This document shows, piece by piece, positions 7,975 through 11,034 of a DNA stretch of 11,034 nt. This DNA comes from SIG575 sp045595725 (GTDB lineage Bacteria; Bacillota; Clostridia; Oscillospirales; Acutalibacteraceae): the NCBI GenBank assembly GCA_045595725.1, contig JAZOAY010000083.1, forward strand, positions 1 through 11,034, in the 5' to 3' direction. The position numbers and the translations under genes were made by a program. The stretch's first letter is position 1. Each line of letters starts with the position of its first letter. Under the pieces are notes generated by a model that worked only from the letters and a program-made list of their open reading frames with translations, was not told the DNA's origin and did no database searches.

Positions 7975-8003
7975 ATGATACTATTCAAAATTCCAAAAGT
8001 CAA
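7975..8003 (-). promoter_or_regulatory. Promoter of the giant LRR/dockerin gene
   Basis: On the - strand TTGACT (8003-7998) and TATCAT (7980-7975) are separated by exactly 17 bp, each matching five of six consensus bases. Transcription would start near 7968 and give a leader of about 70 nt. Confidence 0.75.
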
Positions 8004-8131
8004 TAATTTCCACAAATTAAACAAATATATTTCATAAAACAACATATATTGATGCAAATTGTCATCAGATCGCTGTCGATAAAATATTTTTTCAATAGAA
8101 TTTTTCGAAATGTAAAACTGTCAATCACCAT
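8000..8131 (-). CDS. Possible small ORF of 43 aa, function unknown
   Basis: Seen: an ATG at 8131 has AAGGGAG (8138-8144) 6 nt upstream, well placed for translation. The frame begins MVIDSFTFRKILLKKYF and ends in a hydrophobic, cysteine-rich tail (four Cys in the last 20 residues). The stop codon overlaps the -35 element of the giant gene's promoter. There is no convincing promoter upstream and no recognised family. AT-rich intergenic DNA often produces such frames by chance, so this is a candidate only. Confidence 0.22.
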   Translation of the reverse strand: MVIDSFTFRKILLKKYFIDSDLMTICINICCFMKYICLICGNY

Positions 8132-8197
8132 TTTTCTCTCCCTTAACACACTTTTAAAACCTAATAGAAATATATTATTTGTTAATCATGTAAAATA
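8004..8197. other. Central part of the divergent intergenic region
   Basis: Apart from the possible 43-residue ORF, nothing nameable was found between the promoters of the giant gene and mscL. A TTGACA on the - strand (8124-8119) has no good -10 partner. No riboswitch-like conserved fold was recognised. Confidence 0.5.
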
Positions 8198-8226
8198 TTG
8201 CATTTATTAAAAATTTGTGATACAAT
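8198..8226 (+). promoter_or_regulatory. Promoter of mscL (extended -10)
   Basis: TTGCAT (8198-8203), a 17-bp spacer and TACAAT (8221-8226). The -10 is preceded by TG at 8218-8219 in the TG-N extended -10 position. Transcription would start near 8233, giving a leader of about 25 nt with AAAGGA (8243-8248) as ribosome binding site 9 nt before the ATG. Confidence 0.78.
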
Positions 8227-8257
8227 GAAGAAAATTATATAAAAAGGACGGATAAAA

Positions 8258-8767
8258 ATGAAAAAAAGCACATTCTTCAAAGACTTTAAAGAATTCATTA
8301 CAAAAGGCAATATCATTGATATGGCAGTCGGCGTTGTAATCGGCGGATCTTTCGGCAAAATCGTTACAGGTCTTGTCGAAAACATCATCAATCCCTTCGT
8401 TGGCATGTTTATGAAAACAGGCGACCTTGCTAACTGGAAAACAGTTATGGAAGAAGCAGTTCTTGACGAAGCCGGCAATGTTGTAACTCCCGAAGTTGCT
8501 TTCATGTGGGGTGCTTGGCTCCAGACAATTATTGACTTCATTATTACCGCTTTCTGTATCTTCGTTGTTCTTCGAGTTATCATGAAACTCAAGAATAAAT
8601 TTGATGCTGCTAAAATTGCTGAAGCAGAAGCAAAAGCTGCAGAAGAAAAGGCAAAAGCAGATGCAGAAATTGAAGCAGTAAAAGCTCGTCAGACTCAGCT
8701 TGAAGAAAGCACACTCAATCAGGAAAAACTTCTTAAAGATATTAAAGATATTCTCAGCAAGAAATAA
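8258..8767 (+). CDS. mscL: Large-conductance mechanosensitive channel MscL (169 aa)
   Basis: MscL is a homopentameric inner-membrane channel that opens under high membrane tension and releases solutes after hypo-osmotic shock. Seen: an N-terminal amphipathic helix (FKDFKEFITKGN, 7-18), then the family signature NIIDMAVGVVIGGSFGKIV in TM1 (about 18-45), a periplasmic loop (about 50-82) and TM2 (about 83-110). The C-terminal end TLNQEKLLKDIKDIL matches the cytoplasmic helical bundle that ends E. coli MscL. The usual length is about 130-150 residues. The excess here is an Ala/Glu/Lys-rich predicted helix at about 116-145, between TM2 and the bundle. The gene has its own promoter and a terminator 14 bp after the stop, so it is probably monocistronic. 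Confidence 0.97.
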   Translation: MKKSTFFKDFKEFITKGNIIDMAVGVVIGGSFGKIVTGLVENIINPFVGMFMKTGDLANWKTVMEEAVLDEAGNVVTPEVAFMWGAWLQTIIDFIITAFCIFVVLRVIMKLKNKFDAAKIAEAEAKAAEEKAKADAEIEAVKARQTQLEESTLNQEKLLKDIKDILSKK

Positions 8768-8780
8768 TTTATACATAACT

Positions 8781-8812
8781 TCAGCCTTGCAAAAAAGCAA
8801 GGCTGATTTTTT
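8781..8812 (+). terminator. Intrinsic terminator of mscL
   Basis: A perfect 10-bp stem TCAGCCTTGC/GCAAGGCTGA (8781-8790 with 8797-8806) has an A6 loop and is followed by six T. Confidence 0.93.
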
Positions 8813-8815
8813 ATG

Positions 8816-8844
8816 TTGTTTTTTATCCGGTTTAGTGATAGAAT
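8816..8844 (+). promoter_or_regulatory. Promoter of the unknown secreted-protein gene (extended -10)
   Basis: TTGTTT (8816-8821), a 17-bp spacer and TAGAAT (8839-8844), with TG at 8836-8837 as an extended -10. It starts four bases after the mscL T-tract, so the two genes are transcriptionally separate despite being close. The -10 layout (TGA then TAnAAT) is the same as at the mscL promoter. Confidence 0.62.
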
Positions 8845-8875
8845 ATTGTTGAACAAATTGAAAGAAGGTAAAATA

Positions 8876-9856
8876 ATGTTTCTGAGAATTTCTTCATTTT
8901 TCTTCGTGCTCATATTGACTTTTTCATCTCTTTTCGGAATTCCGTTGAAAGATTATGAAACTAAAGAACTTTTGGGTGACGGTGATTTTAAAAATGGTTT
9001 TACTGTAATGTCTCAACAGACCGAAAACGGTGCAGGTATTAAACTCGGTAACTTCACTTACGGAGAAACAGCAGAAGCCCCCTGTTGGATGATAGCACAA
9101 TGGAACAGCGGTCCTTGTCTTTGGGAAAATAATATTTCAGAAGATAAATATACTATCTCTGATGGTCTGACAAAAACAGTCACATATAATCCCGAGGATA
9201 AATCCGTTTCAATGCGTCTTAATGCAGCAAATATTTATAACGGAGAGCCTGCCACTTATGAAAATTGGCCTCATTTATTACTTGAGCAGTCCCCTCTTTG
9301 CGACTACAACGAACTAAATGATAAAGATAAAAAGTTTTACAACTGTTCTGCTGACAGAATTGTTTTATCCCTTGATATAAAACTTAAAGATTTTGTTGAT
9401 ACAACAAACAATGATGGTGTAAACGCAGTACAGTACCTTGCTTATTTCTATCTCAAAGGTACTGATAACAACAAATTCATCTGGTTTGGTGCTGACCTTT
9501 TTGACAACAGAGGATACAATGATACAAATTGGTCTTTAGATAAGGCAAGCGGACAGATGATTTACTGTCTTTCAACAAAAGACACTTATCATTTCAAGAG
9601 CAGGTCTCTTTTCAGAAATGGCAAACCTTTTGTTTCCGATGAATGGGTACATGTTGAAATTGAACTGACTCCACATATTGAGAACGCAATAAAAAAAGCA
9701 AACGAATCCGAAACATTTGAAAGCGAAGTAAGTGCAAAAGATTTCTATATCGGCGGAACAAACATCGGTTTTGAAGTTCATGGTAATTACGACTGCACGG
9801 TTGAAATCAAGAATTTCAAACTCATGTCATATAACAAAACAGGCAGTTCACTCTGA
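8876..9856 (+). CDS. Secreted protein of unknown function, probable beta-sandwich (326 aa)
   Basis: I do not recognise this family. Seen: GAAGG (8864-8868) sits 7 nt before the ATG at 8876. A longer frame back to 8813 would start inside the mscL T-tract, ahead of this gene's promoter, and is rejected. Residues 3-21 form a hydrophobic signal-like segment (SSFFFVLILTF) after a single Arg. There is no lipobox cysteine, so the chain is either cleaved or kept as an N-terminal membrane anchor. The rest is soluble, rich in aromatic residues and Asn/Asp, with alternating hydrophobic strands such as RIVLSLDIKLKDF, WVHVEIELTP and CTVEIKNFKLM. That pattern suggests a jelly-roll or concanavalin-like sandwich, perhaps glycan-binding; this is inference from pattern only. 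No catalytic motif, dockerin or second membrane segment is visible. The stop codon lies inside the terminator hairpin. Confidence 0.85.
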   Translation: MFLRISSFFFVLILTFSSLFGIPLKDYETKELLGDGDFKNGFTVMSQQTENGAGIKLGNFTYGETAEAPCWMIAQWNSGPCLWENNISEDKYTISDGLTKTVTYNPEDKSVSMRLNAANIYNGEPATYENWPHLLLEQSPLCDYNELNDKDKKFYNCSADRIVLSLDIKLKDFVDTTNNDGVNAVQYLAYFYLKGTDNNKFIWFGADLFDNRGYNDTNWSLDKASGQMIYCLSTKDTYHFKSRSLFRNGKPFVSDEWVHVEIELTPHIENAIKKANESETFESEVSAKDFYIGGTNIGFEVHGNYDCTVEIKNFKLMSYNKTGSSL

Positions 9857-9869
9857 ACCGCCTGTTTTT
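9838..9869. terminator. Shared bidirectional terminator between convergent genes
   Basis: The stem pairs 9838-9850 with 9854-9866 around a CTC loop, with a single A/C mismatch (9845/9859) on the + strand that becomes a U-G pair in - strand RNA. The + side is followed by TTTTTC and the - side by TTTTGTTAT. It overlaps the end of the secreted-protein gene, whose TGA is at 9854-9856, and starts 4 bp after the kinase stop on the other strand. Confidence 0.85.
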
Positions 9870-9870
9870 C

Positions 9871-10731
9871 TTAAATATACGGAATTGATTCTGCAGCACC
9901 TAAAACTGTGATTGCTTTTGCAGCTGCTTTTGTTGCAATTTCCATTGCCGTTTTTACATCTGTTCCTTTTGTTATCTGTGAAACAAAATAACCTGTGAAA
10001 GTGTCTCCTGCTGCAGTTGTATCAACAACCTCAACCTTGTCAGCAGGAACTGTAAGCATACCGTTTTTATCAAAAAATATTGAACCTTTTTCTCCGAGAG
10101 TAAGGATGAATTTTGACTCCGGATATTTACTTCTGAGTGATACAATAATTTTATCTGTTTGTTTTTCTCCTGACAAAGCTTCACCTTCAGTTTCATTGAG
10201 AATAAACCAATCAACTTTCTCAAGAGGAAATCGGGTAATATTTTCAGTAATCGGCGACGGATTAAAAACAATATTCATTCCTTTTTCAGATGCTTTTTTA
10301 ATAACAACCGAAGTAATATTCGTTTCATTCTGCAAAACGACCCAATCATTTTCATCGAAATCCGAAAGCACTTTTTCAACAAAATCTTCAGAGATATTTT
10401 GATTTGCTCCACCGTAAAGCAATATGCAGTTTTCACCGTTTTCATCAACCTGTATAATCGCATGACCTGTAGATATTTCAGAACTCATAATATTTTTAAC
10501 ATTTACCTTATCGTTTTTCAAAAAAGAAATAAGAAATTCACCATCTTCACCTACAGCGCCTGCATGATAAACTGCCTCTCCTGCTCTTGCCATTGCAATT
10601 GATTGATTAAGACCCTTTCCCCCGACTTTTTTTGTATAACTTCGCGACTTTATCGTTTCACCGGGCTTTACAAAATTTTTAACATTATAAACATGGTCAA
10701 TATTTAATGAACCAAAATTTAGAATTTTCAT
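9871..10731 (-). CDS. rbsK: Ribokinase, PfkB family (286 aa)
   Basis: Ribokinase phosphorylates D-ribose to ribose 5-phosphate with ATP in the cytoplasm, feeding the pentose phosphate pathway and nucleotide synthesis. Seen: the sugar-binding Asp in GSLNIDHVY (D12), the first PfkB signature GGKGLNQ (37-43), a Glu at 136 matching the ribose-contacting Glu of E. coli RbsK, NETEGE (179-184), TLGEKG (211-216), and the second signature DTTAAGDTF (237-245) with the catalytic base D243. The C-terminal GAAESIP matches the GAQPSVP of RbsK. The chain stops soon after that motif, so it lacks roughly a dozen C-terminal residues of typical ribokinases and is short for the family (about 300-310). AAGGAGAG lies 3 nt upstream of the start. 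No ribose transport or rbsD gene is beside it, so a related sugar substrate remains possible. It follows a dockerin gene by 59 bp. Confidence 0.9.
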   Translation of the reverse strand: MKILNFGSLNIDHVYNVKNFVKPGETIKSRSYTKKVGGKGLNQSIAMARAGEAVYHAGAVGEDGEFLISFLKNDKVNVKNIMSSEISTGHAIIQVDENGENCILLYGGANQNISEDFVEKVLSDFDENDWVVLQNETNITSVVIKKASEKGMNIVFNPSPITENITRFPLEKVDWFILNETEGEALSGEKQTDKIIVSLRSKYPESKFILTLGEKGSIFFDKNGMLTVPADKVEVVDTTAAGDTFTGYFVSQITKGTDVKTAMEIATKAAAKAITVLGAAESIPYI

Positions 10732-10749
10732 ATTCTCTCCTTATTAAAC

Positions 10750-10775
10750 ATGCCCCCGAGACAGTTCGGGGGCAT
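10750..10775 (-). terminator. GC-rich hairpin between the right-edge dockerin gene and rbsK
   Basis: A perfect 10-bp stem, ATGCCCCCGA paired with TCGGGGGCAT, closes on a 6-nt loop. It starts 15 bp after the dockerin-gene stop. In the - direction it is followed by GTTTAATAAGGAG, so the T-tract is weak and the rbsK ribosome binding site comes almost at once. It can be a leaky terminator or a 3' stabilising hairpin that lets some transcription reach rbsK. Confidence 0.65.
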
Positions 10776-10790
10776 ATATTTATTTCCGCT

Positions 10791-11034
10791 TTATACGATT
10801 TCCTGAACCTGAGGAAGTGTTATATCCATGTTTACTGCCTTGTAAAGTTTTGCAAGGTCGTATGTATCTACAACACCGTCATTTTCAGCGATGTCTGCTG
10901 CAATAGCTTCTGCTGAGCCTTCTTCGATTTCAATATCGAAGTTTGCGATTGCTGCAAGTCTTGCTGTATCGTATGTGTCGATAACGCCGTCACCTGTAAG
11001 GTCACCGAAGATGATGATTGTATATGATTCATAT
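10791..11034 (-). CDS. C-terminal end of a type I dockerin protein (partial, gene continues past right edge)
   Basis: Reading the - strand from 11033 gives 80 residues to a TAA at 10793-10791; the N-terminal part lies outside the window. Counting from the first complete codon, YESYTIIIFGD leads into a first calcium loop with D11, T13, D15 and D22 (DLTGDGVIDTYD), then a helix. The second loop (DIAENDGVVDTYD, 47-59) has one extra residue and Asn where the fifth-position Asp is expected, followed by the helix LAKLYKAVN. This two-fold F-hand arrangement is a type I dockerin, which would attach the protein to a cohesin outside the cell. The sequence differs clearly from the dockerin of the giant protein, so the two may bind different partners. 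The catalytic or binding part of the protein cannot be seen. Confidence 0.9.
   Translation of the reverse strand, partial: YESYTIIIFGDLTGDGVIDTYDTARLAAIANFDIEIEEGSAEAIAADIAENDGVVDTYDLAKLYKAVNMDITLPQVQEIV

Noticed and set aside
8207..8800. Long - strand frame opposite mscL
   Set aside because: It is the antisense shadow of a clearly recognised mscL and shows only Phe/Cys-rich sequence typical of such shadows.
8813..8875. Longer N-terminus for the secreted protein
   Set aside because: It would start inside the mscL T-tract and ahead of the promoter; the ATG at 8876 has GAAGG at good spacing and begins a signal-like segment.

Overview
The window is AT-rich DNA that looks like a low-GC Firmicute of class Clostridia, most likely a gut or rumen member of the Oscillospiraceae/Ruminococcus group. 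The evidence is strong AGGAGG-type ribosome binding sites, sigma-A-like promoters, many intrinsic terminators, a BspA-type leucine-rich-repeat surface protein with the long signal region typical of that group, and two separate genes ending in type I dockerin domains. The species assignment is inference; no rRNA gene is present.

Layout: Positions 1-572 are non-coding. They hold a terminator for a + strand gene lying left of the window, a short array of 11-bp-spaced repeats, two possible promoters, a 17-bp bidirectional terminator and the terminator of the giant gene. Positions 573-7898 (- strand) encode a 2441-residue secreted multidomain protein. It carries two blocks of BspA-like leucine-rich repeats, Ig/Fn3-like domains, an unassigned central module, a propeller-like region, CARDB-like and X2-like domains, and a C-terminal dockerin. 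Positions 7899-8257 are the divergent intergenic region, with a promoter for each flanking gene, an operator-like site and a possible 43-residue ORF. Next come mscL (8258-8767, +), a secreted protein of unknown function (8876-9856, +), a ribokinase-like kinase (9871-10731, -, convergent with the secreted protein and sharing its terminator), and the 3' end of a second dockerin gene (10791 to the right edge, -).

How the genes fit together: There is no large operon. The two dockerin genes suggest a secretome that docks proteins onto cohesins, as in ruminococcal cellulosomes, but no cohesin or scaffoldin is in the window. mscL and the unknown secreted gene each have their own promoter and terminator. 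The kinase sits 59 bp downstream of the second dockerin gene, separated by a hairpin with a poor T-tract, so it may depend partly on read-through. No CRISPR array, tRNA, rRNA, insertion sequence, phage gene or defence system is visible. The most unusual material is the architecture and unassigned modules of the giant protein, the non-canonical dockerin at the right edge, and the left intergenic region.
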